A stretch of DNA of 64,000 nt from Phascolarctobacterium succinatutens CAG:287 (GCF_000434895.1 NZ_FR892771.1:13341-77340), one strand, 5' to 3'. Numbered from the stretch's first letter, positions 9,109 through 18,318 are shown. Numbers and translations: made by a program. The notes: a model not told the origin generated them from the sequence alone.

Positions 9109-10388
9109 ACTACACCATCCCTCATTACAAAATTACCGTGCAGCATAGTGGCAACAGCCTTGCCGGTGCAAGCCTTACCTTCGTACGGGGTGAATTTGCC
9201 GCGGGTATAGAATTTGGAGCTGTCAACAGTCCATTTTTTATTCAGGTCCATAATAGTGATATCAGCAACGCTGCCTTCTTTCAGAGTACCACCGGCAAGC
9301 TTGAACAGCTTAGCAGGCTCGCAGCTCATTTTGCTGATAATAGTATTCAGGTCGAATACATGGGTATGATATAAGTCAGTCAGCATTACTGCCAGAGAGG
9401 TTTCCAGACCGCAGAAGCCGTTCGGAGCATAACGGAATTCAACATCCTTTTCTTCCGGAGCATGAGGGGAGTGGTCGGTAACGATTGCGTCAACAGTGCC
9501 GTCTAAAACAGCCTCACGCATAGCCTGTACATGGTCTGCACTGCGCAGCGGCGGGTTAACGCGGGTTGCGGAATTGTAATCTGCGCAAGCCTCATCAGTC
9601 AGAGTCAGATGATGTACGGTTACTTCGCTGGTAACATTCACGCCGCGTTTTTTAGCCTGGCGGATGATGTCGATAGCACCCTTGGAGGCAACGTGGCAGA
9701 TGTGTACATGTGCGCCGGTGTATTCAGCGATGATGCAGTCACGTGCAACAGCGATATCCTCGCTGATTGCCGGTACGCCCGGTACGCCGATACGTGCGGA
9801 AACAGCGCCTTCATGCATGTAGCCTTCGGAATCCAGCTCAGGATCAATTGCATGGCACAGCAAAGGTTTGTCGAAAGCAGTTACATATTTGGCAGCCAGC
9901 ACCATCAGGCGGGAGCTCTTTACATAGTGGCCGTCATCGGAGAAGCCCATAGCGCCTTTTTCTGCCATGTCGCCCATCTCTGCCAGCTCTTCGCCCTTTT
10001 CGCCCTTGCTGATTGCACCGATAACTTCAACGTTAGCGTAGCTTTCCTCGCGAGCGCGTTCTTTAATACCGCTTACTACGATGGAGGTATCAATAACAGG
10101 CTTGGTATTAGGCATGCAGGCAACGGTGGTTACACCGCCGGCAGCAGCAGCCTTGGTACCGCTGATAATATCTTCCTTAGCTTCCAGGCCGGGCTCACGC
10201 ATATGAGTATGTACGTCAATCAGACCAGGAGTTACTACGAGGCCGGTTGCATCAAAAACCTCGTCAGCTGCTTCGGCAATATCCTTGCCCAAAGCTTTGA
10301 TTTTGCCATCCTCAACGAGGATATCCATTACAGCATCTAATTTTTGGCTGGGGTCTACTACCCTGCCGTTTTTAATCAATGTTTTCAA
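9093..10388 (-). CDS. pyrC: Dihydroorotase
   Basis: Zinc amidohydrolase that cyclises carbamoyl aspartate to dihydroorotate. The 431-residue length fits the class I type found in Firmicutes. Metal-binding motif DVHTHMREPG is near residue 58, further His ligands are in CHAIDPELD and VHICHVAS, and the catalytic Asp is in IVTDHSPHAPEEK near 305. It overlaps pyrB upstream by 17 bp and carA downstream by 16 bp, a tightly coupled run. Confidence 0.96.
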   Translation of the reverse strand: MKTLIKNGRVVDPSQKLDAVMDILVEDGKIKALGKDIAEAADEVFDATGLVVTPGLIDVHTHMREPGLEAKEDIISGTKAAAAGGVTTVACMPNTKPVIDTSIVVSGIKERAREESYANVEVIGAISKGEKGEELAEMGDMAEKGAMGFSDDGHYVKSSRLMVLAAKYVTAFDKPLLCHAIDPELDSEGYMHEGAVSARIGVPGVPAISEDIAVARDCIIAEYTGAHVHICHVASKGAIDIIRQAKKRGVNVTSEVTVHHLTLTDEACADYNSATRVNPPLRSADHVQAMREAVLDGTVDAIVTDHSPHAPEEKDVEFRYAPNGFCGLETSLAVMLTDLYHTHVFDLNTIISKMSCEPAKLFKLAGGTLKEGSVADITIMDLNKKWTVDSSKFYTRGKFTPYEGKACTGKAVATMLHGNFVMRDGVVCTKK

Positions 10389-11328
10389 TGTGTTTACCTC
10401 CTGTCAAAGTCAAGAATAAGAGTGCCATACGTACAGCTACGCCGTTTTGTACCTCAGTACGGATTGCGGCGTTATCGCAGTAACCAACCTCCCAGGAGAT
10501 TTCCAGACCACGGTTCATCGGGCCTGGATGCAGCACGGTTACGTCAGGCTTAGCCAGCTTCAGGCGGTTTTCGTTAATACCGAAGATACGTGCATATTCA
10601 CGCGGAGACGGGAACAGGCCCTTTTGCTGACGCTCCAGCTGAATACGCAGGATATCGATTACGTCAGCGCCTTCGATTGCTTCTTCAACGCGTTTGTGTA
10701 CTGTAACGCCAAGAGAAGCGATGTCGTGCGGCAGCAGAGTCATAGGACCTGCAACGTGTACATCAGCGCCCATTTTGGTCCAGGCAGCAATATTGGTGCG
10801 GGCAACACGGCTGTAGAGAATATCGCCGATAATTGCCATTTTCAAGCCCTTCAGGTTTTTGCCCTGCTCACGGATAGTAAACATATCCAGGAAGCCTTGA
10901 GAAGGATGTGCGTGTGCGCCATCGCCGGCGTTGATGATTACAGGGTCTGCAACCTTAGCAGCATATGCTGCAGCGCCTTCAATGGGGTGACGCATAACAA
11001 TCGCATCACAAGCCATGGATTGTACAGTCAGGATGGTGTCGCGCAGGCATTCACCTTTGACAACACTGGAGGAGGATGTAGTGATGTTTACTACATCGGC
11101 ACCCAGATATTTGCCTGCCAGCTCGAAGGATGTACGGGTACGTGTACTGGGCTCATAGAACAGATTGATGATAGATTTACCGCGCAGTGAGGGCACCTTT
11201 TTGATATCCCTCTTCATAATCTTCTTCATTTCCTCAGCGGTTTTCAAAACCAGCTCGATTTCCTCAACGCTGAGGCTTTCCAGATCCAGTATATCTCTGC
11301 CACCCAGAGATACATTTGATTTAGCCAT
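10372..11328 (-). CDS. pyrB: Aspartate carbamoyltransferase catalytic subunit
   Basis: Condenses carbamoyl phosphate and aspartate, the committed pathway step. The ATG at 11328 (MAKSNVSLGG, 318 residues) has AGGAGG upstream. The frame stays open further upstream, but that part is the untranslated leader. Carbamoyl-phosphate motif FYEPSTRTRTSFE is near residue 50, HPSQGFLDMFTI near 135, and HPGPMNRGLEI near 265. No pyrI regulatory subunit gene lies nearby, as expected for a Bacillus-type enzyme. It is the first gene of the operon. Confidence 0.96.
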   Translation of the reverse strand: MAKSNVSLGGRDILDLESLSVEEIELVLKTAEEMKKIMKRDIKKVPSLRGKSIINLFYEPSTRTRTSFELAGKYLGADVVNITTSSSSVVKGECLRDTILTVQSMACDAIVMRHPIEGAAAYAAKVADPVIINAGDGAHAHPSQGFLDMFTIREQGKNLKGLKMAIIGDILYSRVARTNIAAWTKMGADVHVAGPMTLLPHDIASLGVTVHKRVEEAIEGADVIDILRIQLERQQKGLFPSPREYARIFGINENRLKLAKPDVTVLHPGPMNRGLEISWEVGYCDNAAIRTEVQNGVAVRMALLFLTLTGGKHIENID

Positions 11329-11368
11329 TAGCTTTACCTCCTGTTTTTTATAATAAAATTGCATAATA

Positions 11369-11450
11369 AAAGGCCTTCTCGTCCCATGATGGTGCAAAAA
11401 GGCCTTAGGTTTCATAATAACTTATACCTTGCAGTCTCACAGGACCAATT
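11369..11450 (-). promoter_or_regulatory. PyrR-type attenuator leader of the pyr operon
   Basis: The transcript between the promoter and pyrB contains GGTCCTGTGAGACTGC (complement of 11432-11447). This matches the conserved PyrR-binding loop consensus with its UCCxGxGAGxCU core. It is followed by a hairpin built on two AAGGCCTT arms (about 11370-11377 and 11398-11405) and a T-rich tract. This is the arrangement of UMP-PyrR-dependent termination in Firmicutes. pyrR itself is not in the window. Confidence 0.75.
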
Positions 11451-11474
11451 TAAAGGTGCAAATTGATTGTATAT

Positions 11475-11503
11475 ATTTTACACCTTAATGAAGAATACGT
11501 CAA
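11475..11503 (-). promoter_or_regulatory. pyr operon promoter
   Basis: TTGACG (-35, complement of 11498-11503) and TAAAAT (-10, complement of 11475-11480) are separated by exactly 17 bp on the minus strand. They lie just upstream of the PyrR-type leader. Confidence 0.7.
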
Positions 11504-11521
11504 ATATTTCGAGGTAAAATC

Positions 11522-11551
11522 TTGGCAGGATTTTTTTACTTATAGTATAAT
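11522..11551 (+). promoter_or_regulatory. Promoter of the membrane acyltransferase gene
   Basis: TTGGCA at 11522-11527 and TATAAT at 11546-11551 with an 18-bp spacer. It is back-to-back with the pyr promoter and 30 bp ahead of the start codon. Confidence 0.6.
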
Positions 11552-11580
11552 AAAGAAGATTAAAAATTAGCGAGGTACTT

Positions 11581-12894
11581 ATGCGAAACACCATTATAGA
11601 TAATCTGCGTGGCATCTGCATGCTGGGCGTCATCGGTATTCATATCGGCAGCCTGGCACTTGCCCCCAACAACTTTACTCTTTACTTATTACTGGAGATT
11701 TTAAGCCGTTACAGTGTCCCCTCCTTTTTCTTTATCTCCGGCTACGGCCTTGCCTGTACGGATAAAGGCCTTTTAAGCGGCAGCCGGCTGAACTATATCG
11801 ACTTTATGAAGAAGCGTTTGCGGGGAGCAGGCCTGCCCTATCTCAGCTGGTCGCTTTTTTACATGCTTTACTTCTGGCTGATTCTGCCACCGGGCTTCGT
11901 CAGCTGGAATCCGCTGCATGTGGCCTATGTTTTATTCTTCGGCCTGGGCTGCTACCATTTGTATTTTATGGTTATCCTGCTATGGTTTTATGCAAGCTAT
12001 CCGCTCTGGCGCCGGCTTCTGCGTATAATTATACATCAAAGTATACCGTTTATGCTAGTGCTTTTATTCATTTTCCAGCTTGTATTTAACTGGTGGACAA
12101 CGCATCCGGGCTTGAACACAGCGGGTTGGAGCGTCTTGGCTAAAAATTTCTTTGATTATCGCCTCAACTATCTTCCCTTGCATTATCTGCTTATTTTTAT
12201 AAGCGGCGGCCTGGCAGCCTGCTATTGGGAAAAATTCATCGCCCTTCTGCGCAGATACAGCACCATGGTATGCGTAATTTTTGCTGCAAGCGTGGCCTGG
12301 GACGTACAAAGCTGTTACGAAGCAGTTACTGTCAAAGGCTATACGCTAATTGATCTGGCCAACACCTATCACCAGCTCAGCCCGCAGGGACTCTGCTACA
12401 CTGTAGGCTCGCTGCTCTTCTTCTGCCTGGCACTGGACTGGCTGGAGCGCAGAGCGCAGGCAAAAGCATATACAGAGGCTCCCAATGCACTGCAATCTAT
12501 CCCTCAAGCAGCATCGCATACAGAGGCTCCCCTTGTCGTCGCAAGCGACATTAGCACGACCAACAGCTTGTCGCCGCGCAAGCTCACGACAAGCTGGGTC
12601 TTAGCGTCGGGGAGCTGTCACCGCAAGGTGACTGAGAGGGGTTCTATAACCACTTTAATCTACAAGGCCATCAGCATCCTTTCCGCTTATTCTATGCTCA
12701 TCTACTTTGTGCATCCGCTGCTCTTGGACTGGCTCAGCAGCGCCTATAACCATTTCGGCATCATCATGACCGTTAAAAAGGTAGCCCTTTCCTACGTGCT
12801 GCTGGTGCTCTGCTCGCTGGCCCTCAGCATCCTGCTGTCGAAGGCATTTGCAAAATGCAGTACGGCAAAGCTGCTGTTTACAGGCAAACGGTGA
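11581..12894 (+). CDS. Membrane acyltransferase, acyltransferase-3 family
   Basis: Integral membrane protein of about 437 residues that should transfer acyl groups, such as acetyl, to a surface or extracellular sugar. The N-terminus IDNLRGICMLGVIGIHI has the family Arg and His in the first membrane helix. Around ten hydrophobic segments follow. A non-membrane stretch at about residues 294-356 (nt 12466-12644) is encoded by an inserted palindromic repeat that keeps the reading frame, and the final two helices follow it. The substrate is unknown. The gene is alone, transcribed away from pyrB, and ends at a bidirectional terminator. Confidence 0.8.
   Translation: MRNTIIDNLRGICMLGVIGIHIGSLALAPNNFTLYLLLEILSRYSVPSFFFISGYGLACTDKGLLSGSRLNYIDFMKKRLRGAGLPYLSWSLFYMLYFWLILPPGFVSWNPLHVAYVLFFGLGCYHLYFMVILLWFYASYPLWRRLLRIIIHQSIPFMLVLLFIFQLVFNWWTTHPGLNTAGWSVLAKNFFDYRLNYLPLHYLLIFISGGLAACYWEKFIALLRRYSTMVCVIFAASVAWDVQSCYEAVTVKGYTLIDLANTYHQLSPQGLCYTVGSLLFFCLALDWLERRAQAKAYTEAPNALQSIPQAASHTEAPLVVASDISTTNSLSPRKLTTSWVLASGSCHRKVTERGSITTLIYKAISILSAYSMLIYFVHPLLLDWLSSAYNHFGIIMTVKKVALSYVLLVLCSLALSILLSKAFAKCSTAKLLFTGKR
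12466..12644. repeat. Palindromic repeat element inserted in frame in the acyltransferase gene
   Basis: A stretch unlike the surrounding gene, with dense hairpins: CAGCTTGTCG/CGACAAGCTG (10-bp arms around 12573-12597), GTCACC-gcaa-GGTGAC (around 12617-12632), and outer GCTCCCC/GGGGAGC arms. A short direct repeat containing CAGAGGCTCCC occurs twice on its left side (about 12473 and 12521). It encodes a Ser/Thr-rich segment with no family similarity between two membrane helices. It looks like a small dispersed genomic repeat (REP/MITE-like). Confidence 0.75.
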
Positions 12895-12911
12895 ATTCAA
12901 TACAAAGCAAA

Positions 12912-12956
12912 AAGACGTTGCGTGCTTTTTCAAGCACACAACGTCTAATTTTTTCT
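12912..12956. terminator. Bidirectional terminator between acyltransferase and pgi
   Basis: Stem AGACGTTG...CAACGTCT with inner GTGCTT/AAGCAC pairing. It is flanked by A-rich sequence on the left and TTTTTT on the right, serving both convergent genes. Confidence 0.85.
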
Positions 12957-12964
12957 TTTAAAAT

Positions 12965-14398
12965 TTACAGCTGAGCCTTCATTAATTTCTTATATACCTC
13001 AACGCCGGGCTGGTCAAATGCATCCACATCCGCCAGCTCGCCCTCGTAGGCAATCGTCAGCATCAAAAAGTACATCAGCTGACCAAGATAATACTCATTC
13101 AGCTTCGGCAGTGTAAAGCGCGCATTATAACGGTTATCACCCGTCAGCGCCGCTTCATTGGCATTCAGCGCCGCTTTAAGAGCCTTCGCCATATCCATTC
13201 CCTCGTACTTATCGAAGAATGGTACATCGGCAAAGGGATTGTGCAAAACTGCCTCAACCTCAGGATTGGCAACCTCCAGGAACTGCACCACCTTATTCAG
13301 ACGACCGTCCTGATGCTGCTGTGTCTGTGCATGCATATCCGTTGTGCCGACAGCAACAATCGGCGTTCTGCCGTAGTAAACAGTTGCACCCTCACGGTTA
13401 CGGCGCTTGCCAAGCGATTCCGCCAGCAGCTGCACATACCATTCGCTCAACGATTTCAAGCGCATGCTGTACGGCATGAACACTTCTATATCGCGTCCTC
13501 GCTCATAGGCCATGAATTTCAGTAAAGCGTTGAGCAGCGCCGGGTTTTCCGCAAGCTCCGCCTGCTGGCAATAGATATCCATATCACGCGCACCGCGCAA
13601 AAACTCCTCGATATCACCGCCAAGAGCGGCCATCGTTACGAGTCCCGGGTCAGTCATAATGCAGAAGCGTCCGCCAATGCCCTCCTTGATGTCAAAGCGC
13701 TCCCAGCCAAATTTTTCCGCCAGCTGCAAAAGCGGCGCATTTTCCACCGGAGCCTTTAAATCAGTAACTACCGTGCAGTCAAGGTCGATATCTGCGTTTT
13801 GAGACAGATTAGCATAGAAATACGTAAAAGCAGAAATTGTTTCCAGCGTAGTACCGGATTTGGAAATCGGCACCAGCATAATCTTTAGCTTCTTGCCTGC
13901 TTGCGCACTTACTCCAGCCATACGGCGCATCTTGAACAGCAGTGAATTGCAGTCCACCGGGTCAAGATTGTTGCCGGAAAAATAAATGCAGGGCTGGCCT
14001 TGGCGCAGCGTTGCACTGGTATTCCAATGATAACCGCCAAAGGCATCAAACAGCACCTTATTGCCCAGGTAGGAGCCGCCAACGCCCAAAAAGATTACGA
14101 CATCCTTGCTGCGCAGATGCTTGCTGTAGCGCATCAGCTTAATAATCGACTGCTCCGTATTGGGGTTGCCGTCAGCAATATATGGCATGCGTGGAAAGTA
14201 AACATGCTCCGGCGTGCCATCCTTAGATAAATGATTCTTGGAAAAACCGGTACGGCGCAGCTCGCACACAGCCTTTTCGGCTGCGGCTCCCTGCTGCTGC
14301 AGTGCCTGCTCCACTTCCTGCGCTTGCAGTCTGCCCGCTCCAACCATGTTGCTGAAGTCAAAAACAATACCACTGGGCATAACAATTTTATAATCCAA
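12965..14398 (-). CDS. pgi: Glucose-6-phosphate isomerase
   Basis: Interconverts glucose 6-phosphate and fructose 6-phosphate. Sugar isomerase (SIS) signatures are FLGVGGSYLGNK near residue 105 and the phosphate loop PISKSGTTLETISAF near 190. Further conserved parts are GGRFCIMTDPG and the C-terminal catalytic Lys region QPGVEVYKKLM. I choose the TTG at 14398 (MDYKIVMPSG, 477 residues) because GGGAG lies 8 bases upstream. An in-frame ATG 6 codons later is the alternative. It is a single gene with its own upstream AT-rich region. Confidence 0.92.
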   Translation of the reverse strand: MDYKIVMPSGIVFDFSNMVGAGRLQAQEVEQALQQQGAAAEKAVCELRRTGFSKNHLSKDGTPEHVYFPRMPYIADGNPNTEQSIIKLMRYSKHLRSKDVVIFLGVGGSYLGNKVLFDAFGGYHWNTSATLRQGQPCIYFSGNNLDPVDCNSLLFKMRRMAGVSAQAGKKLKIMLVPISKSGTTLETISAFTYFYANLSQNADIDLDCTVVTDLKAPVENAPLLQLAEKFGWERFDIKEGIGGRFCIMTDPGLVTMAALGGDIEEFLRGARDMDIYCQQAELAENPALLNALLKFMAYERGRDIEVFMPYSMRLKSLSEWYVQLLAESLGKRRNREGATVYYGRTPIVAVGTTDMHAQTQQHQDGRLNKVVQFLEVANPEVEAVLHNPFADVPFFDKYEGMDMAKALKAALNANEAALTGDNRYNARFTLPKLNEYYLGQLMYFLMLTIAYEGELADVDAFDQPGVEVYKKLMKAQL

Positions 14399-14528
14399 AA
14401 TATACACTCCCAAATATTAGTTGTACCTATAATATGCTATTGTACATAAGTTATTATAACATATTCATATAGCAAGTTCCATAGACTATAAGAGCAAGTA
14501 ATATTTTATCGCAAACAAGACTGAAGCT

Positions 14529-14972
14529 TTATTTTACCTCTACCAGCTCAATATGGAAGTTCAGTTCCTTACCGGCCATTTCATGGTTAGCATCAAAGGT
14601 AATATTGGTATCATCCTTTTCGGTTACCAGTACAGGTACGGGCTGACCAAATTGGTTCTGCAGGTAAACTCTCTGGCCAACGGTCAGGTTTTCGGAACCC
14701 GGCAGCTGGGCAATCGGCATGGTGAAGATAGCCTTCGGGTCAGCCTCGCCATATGCTTCTGCCGGCAGCAGATGGATGTCAACTTCAGCGCCAACCTCCA
14801 GGTCTGCAACAGCTGCATCAAAGCCTTTGATCATCTGGCCTGCGCCGCAAACAAATTCCAACGGCTCGCCACGATCATAAGAAGAATCAAATTGCTTGCC
14901 GTCATTAAAGGTACCTTTATAGTGTACGCGACAGGTTTTTCCTACATTACGTCCGGTTAATTCATTGCTCAT
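14529..14972 (-). CDS. slyD: FKBP-type peptidyl-prolyl isomerase, SlyD-like
   Basis: Cytoplasmic folding helper that isomerises prolyl bonds. The 147-residue protein has the FKBP motif CRVHYKGTFNDGKQFDSS near residue 14, EPLEFVCGAGQMIKGFD near 37, and an inserted flap (residues about 65-120) typical of SlyD. The C-terminal strand HEMAGKELNFHIELVEV is also present. The His-rich metal tail of E. coli SlyD is absent. It appears monocistronic. Confidence 0.88.
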   Translation of the reverse strand: MSNELTGRNVGKTCRVHYKGTFNDGKQFDSSYDRGEPLEFVCGAGQMIKGFDAAVADLEVGAEVDIHLLPAEAYGEADPKAIFTMPIAQLPGSENLTVGQRVYLQNQFGQPVPVLVTEKDDTNITFDANHEMAGKELNFHIELVEVK

Positions 14973-15141
14973 TATTAATTCACCTCATAAAAATATTTGA
15001 TATAAAGCCGGTATAAGCGTATATCAGTTACAGTTATGTATATTATACTATATATCGCTGTTTATTTCACCTCAAAAAAACGGTAGCCGGTTAAATTCCG
15101 ACTGCCATAATATTTCAGGCTCTGCACATCAGCGCTTCTAT

Positions 15142-15927
15142 TCACCTTCCTGCAGAAAGATACTGCCTCATCAGACCCTTAAAGCCCTGCTTTTTGAAGT
15201 CCTTCAACGGCAAATATTCAATTTCAACACTGTTATTAGCGTATTCAGACCTCATTTCATTGAACTCTTCCACAGTCATATCTGTTTCCTGCGCAGCATC
15301 TGCCTCACTTCTACAGTTCATGTTGCGGTAAACGCCAAGGCCGTCATCCTTTGGCCAGGTAAAATAAAGCTCATAGCATCCGAGGTTGCCGTCAGGCTGC
15401 AAATGCTCCACAGCAAGCACCTGATGCGAAATGCCGGTGCCGCCTCGTGTCACCAGATTGTCATTTGCCATAAGCTGCAGACTGCTGCGGCTCCAGCCCT
15501 CCGCAACGTATTTCACTCTGTCGTCCGCAAAGGTGTAAATCGCATAAATCTCCTTACCGTAATGCCCCGCGCCGCGTTTTTGGCTAATCCAACCGATAAG
15601 CAGCTCCGGAACACCGTCGCCGCTGATATCCTGCAGCGTGTAGCCAAGCTGCTGCAGGGCCGCCTCCCGCTTGGCGAAATCCCGCACCTCGCAGATGCCT
15701 GTTTTTCCCTGCTCCGGCAGGTTATCACTCATACCGTCAGCGATAAATTCATAAACGCTGTCTACAACCTTCGTATATTCCTGCTCATAGACCGGCGCTG
15801 CTTTGGCAGCGGCCTCCGCCTTAGGCAAATTCATCTGCGGTAATACGGTATTTTCCTTCGCACCGTAGCCGGCAAACGCCACCAGAAGCATTGCCAGACA
15901 CATGCTCTTAAACAGCTTCCGCTTCAT
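15142..15927 (-). CDS. Secreted protein of unknown function with a DxDGxxE calcium-loop-like motif
   Basis: The start at 15927 (MKRKLFKSM) follows AGGAGG. The frame remains open 24 codons upstream without a better site. The 261-residue protein has an N-terminal signal peptide (hydrophobic residues about 8-22). It then has a charged mature region containing DISGDGVPELLIG near residue 120, an EF-hand or dockerin-like loop found in many secreted proteins of gut Firmicutes. It follows the SH3-domain gene on the same strand, 58 bp after it. I do not recognise a specific family, and its function is unknown. Confidence 0.7.
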   Translation of the reverse strand: MKRKLFKSMCLAMLLVAFAGYGAKENTVLPQMNLPKAEAAAKAAPVYEQEYTKVVDSVYEFIADGMSDNLPEQGKTGICEVRDFAKREAALQQLGYTLQDISGDGVPELLIGWISQKRGAGHYGKEIYAIYTFADDRVKYVAEGWSRSSLQLMANDNLVTRGGTGISHQVLAVEHLQPDGNLGCYELYFTWPKDDGLGVYRNMNCRSEADAAQETDMTVEEFNEMRSEYANNSVEIEYLPLKDFKKQGFKGLMRQYLSAGR

Positions 15928-15985
15928 TACGCCACCTCCTGTCAAAAGATGCTTTAGCAAAAAATTGCTTTGTCCTTTACTTTGC

Positions 15986-16792
15986 TTAATGAACGTCATG
16001 CTCGCAGTAAATAATTTCCGAAATCACCTCTTTAGAATCCAATTTCACATAAAAGCTCTTGTGCAGGAATTTTTGCCCCCTTGCGTTATAGGCATATTTT
16101 ACCCAGCCGATCATATGATGCGTATCAGAACGGCCTCTGCTCATATAATCATACTCCCAGCCGTTCATTTTCAGGTAACCGTCCAAACGAATCTGGCTGT
16201 CAGTATTAAGCAGCTGGCCGACAGCATAGCCTGCCATCATGCCATGAAGCTTATTGATTTTCACCTCACTAACTCTGTTTTTTGACGAATCTATATAGAA
16301 CAAGCGCGGTCCGACCTGCAGCTTCTTATCGGCATAGGAGATAGTATCATCCGTATTCTGCTCCACAGGCCCCGGGTAATAGGCACCTGAAGCAAAAATT
16401 TCAGGCTCCATAATCCAATCTGCTTCCAGGGCAGCATTAAAGCGTCCTGCTGCGCTGGCAGCTTTCGGTGTTAAATCAAGATATTTGCTTGCCATAAAGC
16501 CAACATGACCCTTTTCAGTAGTACCAAGAAGCCATGTGTATTCACTGTTTACTACGTCCACAACTCTGCTTACATAAAATTTATCTCCCTTTTGCAGCAT
16601 AGTAAGAACTTCACTATCAGTGTTAGGCTGCGTTCTGACATTCACATCTGTTGCGTTGCAATATACCTCCAGCGGCCATCCGGGATAAGACCTGAGCTCG
16701 TTGGCCAAATAAGCTGTGTTGACCTCGGCAAAGGCAGTGTTGGCAAACATTGCCAAACCAAGCGCTGCGCTTAAGAATAATTTCTTTTGCAT
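15986..16792 (-). CDS. Secreted protein with N-terminal bacterial SH3 domain
   Basis: The start at 16792 (MQKKLFLSAALG) has AGGAGGG upstream. The 268-residue product has a signal peptide cleaved after about NTAFA. An SH3b-type domain at about residues 40-110 follows (ATDVNVRTQPNTDSEVLTMLQKGDKF, then TWLLGTTEKGHVGFMASKYLDL), which usually contacts peptidoglycan. The rest (about 110-268) is rich in Tyr and Asp with no family I recognise. It probably forms an operon with the secreted gene downstream and acts in the cell envelope. Confidence 0.75.
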   Translation of the reverse strand: MQKKLFLSAALGLAMFANTAFAEVNTAYLANELRSYPGWPLEVYCNATDVNVRTQPNTDSEVLTMLQKGDKFYVSRVVDVVNSEYTWLLGTTEKGHVGFMASKYLDLTPKAASAAGRFNAALEADWIMEPEIFASGAYYPGPVEQNTDDTISYADKKLQVGPRLFYIDSSKNRVSEVKINKLHGMMAGYAVGQLLNTDSQIRLDGYLKMNGWEYDYMSRGRSDTHHMIGWVKYAYNARGQKFLHKSFYVKLDSKEVISEIIYCEHDVH

Positions 16793-16871
16793 ATCCATCC
16801 CTCCTATTCCTGCCATCTGCGTTACGGGCAGTTGTTTTCTGATTATATTGTAGCGTGAAAATAAGCAAAGC

Positions 16872-16902
16872 GCCCCACCCGAAAGCGTGAATTCGGGTAG
16901 GG
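16872..16902. other. Hairpin upstream of the SH3-domain gene
   Basis: CCCACCCGAA and TTCGGGTAGGG arms around a short loop, in the 275-bp gap between two divergent genes. No U-tract lies in the minus direction. A regulatory or terminator role is possible but unproven. Confidence 0.35.
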
Positions 16903-17091
16903 AGAGGGGGGAATTTTATGAAATAATTATTGGATTCTTATACGTTATCAGGATTCCGCAAGCGTTTCAGCTATTTATTAGCTATATGATACCATTAAAT
17001 TCCATAAAGCTTCCTTTTCTCATATACCATTTTCAACAATTCAGTGTATAATTAAAGCATAAATAATTTTTCAGAAAAGGAGAATCCTCAC

Positions 17092-18261
17092 ATGAAATGC
17101 TTACTCATTAAAAACGCGGACGTCTACGCTCCGCACCCCCTCGGAATCGTCGACATCCTGATCATCAATGACAAAATCGCCAAAATAGGCCAACAGCTTG
17201 CAGCACCGCAAGGCTTAGACTGCCAAATCCTTGACGCCCAAAAGCGCAAGGTAGTCCCCGGTTATGTTGACCAGCACGTACACATCATCGGCGGCGGCGG
17301 TGAATCCGGTCCCTACAGCCGCACGCCGGAAATCAACCTCAGCGAGCTGACGAAGGTTGGCATTACAACCGTAGTAGGCGTTTTGGGTACAGACGGCACC
17401 TCCAGACACAACGAAAGCTTGCTGGCGAAGGCCAGAGGCCTGACGCATGAAGGCATCACCGCGTACATGCTCACCGGCTCCTACGAAATCCCCCTGCATA
17501 ACATGACCGGTGATGTGCGCCGCGACATCATCCTGATTAACGAATGCCTTGGCATCGGCGAGGTTGCCTTATCTGACCACAGAAGCTCGCAGCCTACGCG
17601 CGAAGAGCTGGAAAAGGTGCTTACGCAGGCTCGCCTGGGCGGTATGCTTTCCGGCAAGGCCGGCGTTGTGCAGTTCCACATGGGCGTAGGCAAGCGTGGC
17701 ATGGATGTTCTGCTGACAATTGTCAAGGAAACAGAAATCCCCGCCCGTCATTTTATCCCCACCCACGTCAACCGCGCTTTCCATCTTTTTGAGCAGGCCA
17801 AGGAGTTTGCCCGCTTAGGCGGTTATGTGGATATCACCTCCGGCATCAGGGAGCAGGATGGCTTCCCTGCCTGCGTCAAGCCCAGTGACGCCATCAAGAT
17901 TCTTTACGAAGAAGGCGTGCCACTGGATAGAATCACCATGAGCTCAGATGCTAACGGCTGCATGAGCGTAACGCTTCCCGATGGCAGCCAAAAGCAGCTT
18001 GCTGTATCGCCTGATTCCTTCCAGGAGGAGGTTAAGGATGCTCTGCTTGCAGGCATTCCCACGGAGGTTGTGGCAAAGGTTGTCAGCAGCAATCCGGCGC
18101 AGGCCAACGGCTTGTATCCGCAAAAGGGCTGCCTGCAGCCTGACAGTGATGCTGACCTGATTATTTACAGTGACACCTATGACGTAGATACTGTAATTGC
18201 CAAAGGTCAGATTATGGTGGCAGCAGGCGAAGCGCTTGTCAAAGGCACCTTTGAAAAATAA
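17092..18261 (+). CDS. iadA: Isoaspartyl dipeptidase
   Basis: Zinc amidohydrolase that splits beta-aspartyl dipeptides released from damaged proteins. The 389-residue protein has the metal motif VDQHVHIIGGGGE near residue 60. It also shows GSYEIP, the HFIPTHVNR metal-His region near 222, and SSDANGCM near 283 with the catalytic Asp. AAAAGGAG precedes the ATG, with TATAAT at 17047-17052 about 40 bp upstream. It ends at a strong terminator and is the last chromosomal gene before the prophage. Confidence 0.92.
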   Translation: MKCLLIKNADVYAPHPLGIVDILIINDKIAKIGQQLAAPQGLDCQILDAQKRKVVPGYVDQHVHIIGGGGESGPYSRTPEINLSELTKVGITTVVGVLGTDGTSRHNESLLAKARGLTHEGITAYMLTGSYEIPLHNMTGDVRRDIILINECLGIGEVALSDHRSSQPTREELEKVLTQARLGGMLSGKAGVVQFHMGVGKRGMDVLLTIVKETEIPARHFIPTHVNRAFHLFEQAKEFARLGGYVDITSGIREQDGFPACVKPSDAIKILYEEGVPLDRITMSSDANGCMSVTLPDGSQKQLAVSPDSFQEEVKDALLAGIPTEVVAKVVSSNPAQANGLYPQKGCLQPDSDADLIIYSDTYDVDTVIAKGQIMVAAGEALVKGTFEK

Positions 18262-18277
18262 AGAGTGTAAATTATAA

Positions 18278-18318
18278 ACATCCCCTGCACAAGCCTATGC
18301 TTATGTAGGGGATGTTTT
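18278..18318 (+). terminator. Terminator after iadA
   Basis: ACATCCCCT and AGGGGATGT form a 9-bp stem around an 18-nt loop, followed by TTTTA. Confidence 0.85.
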
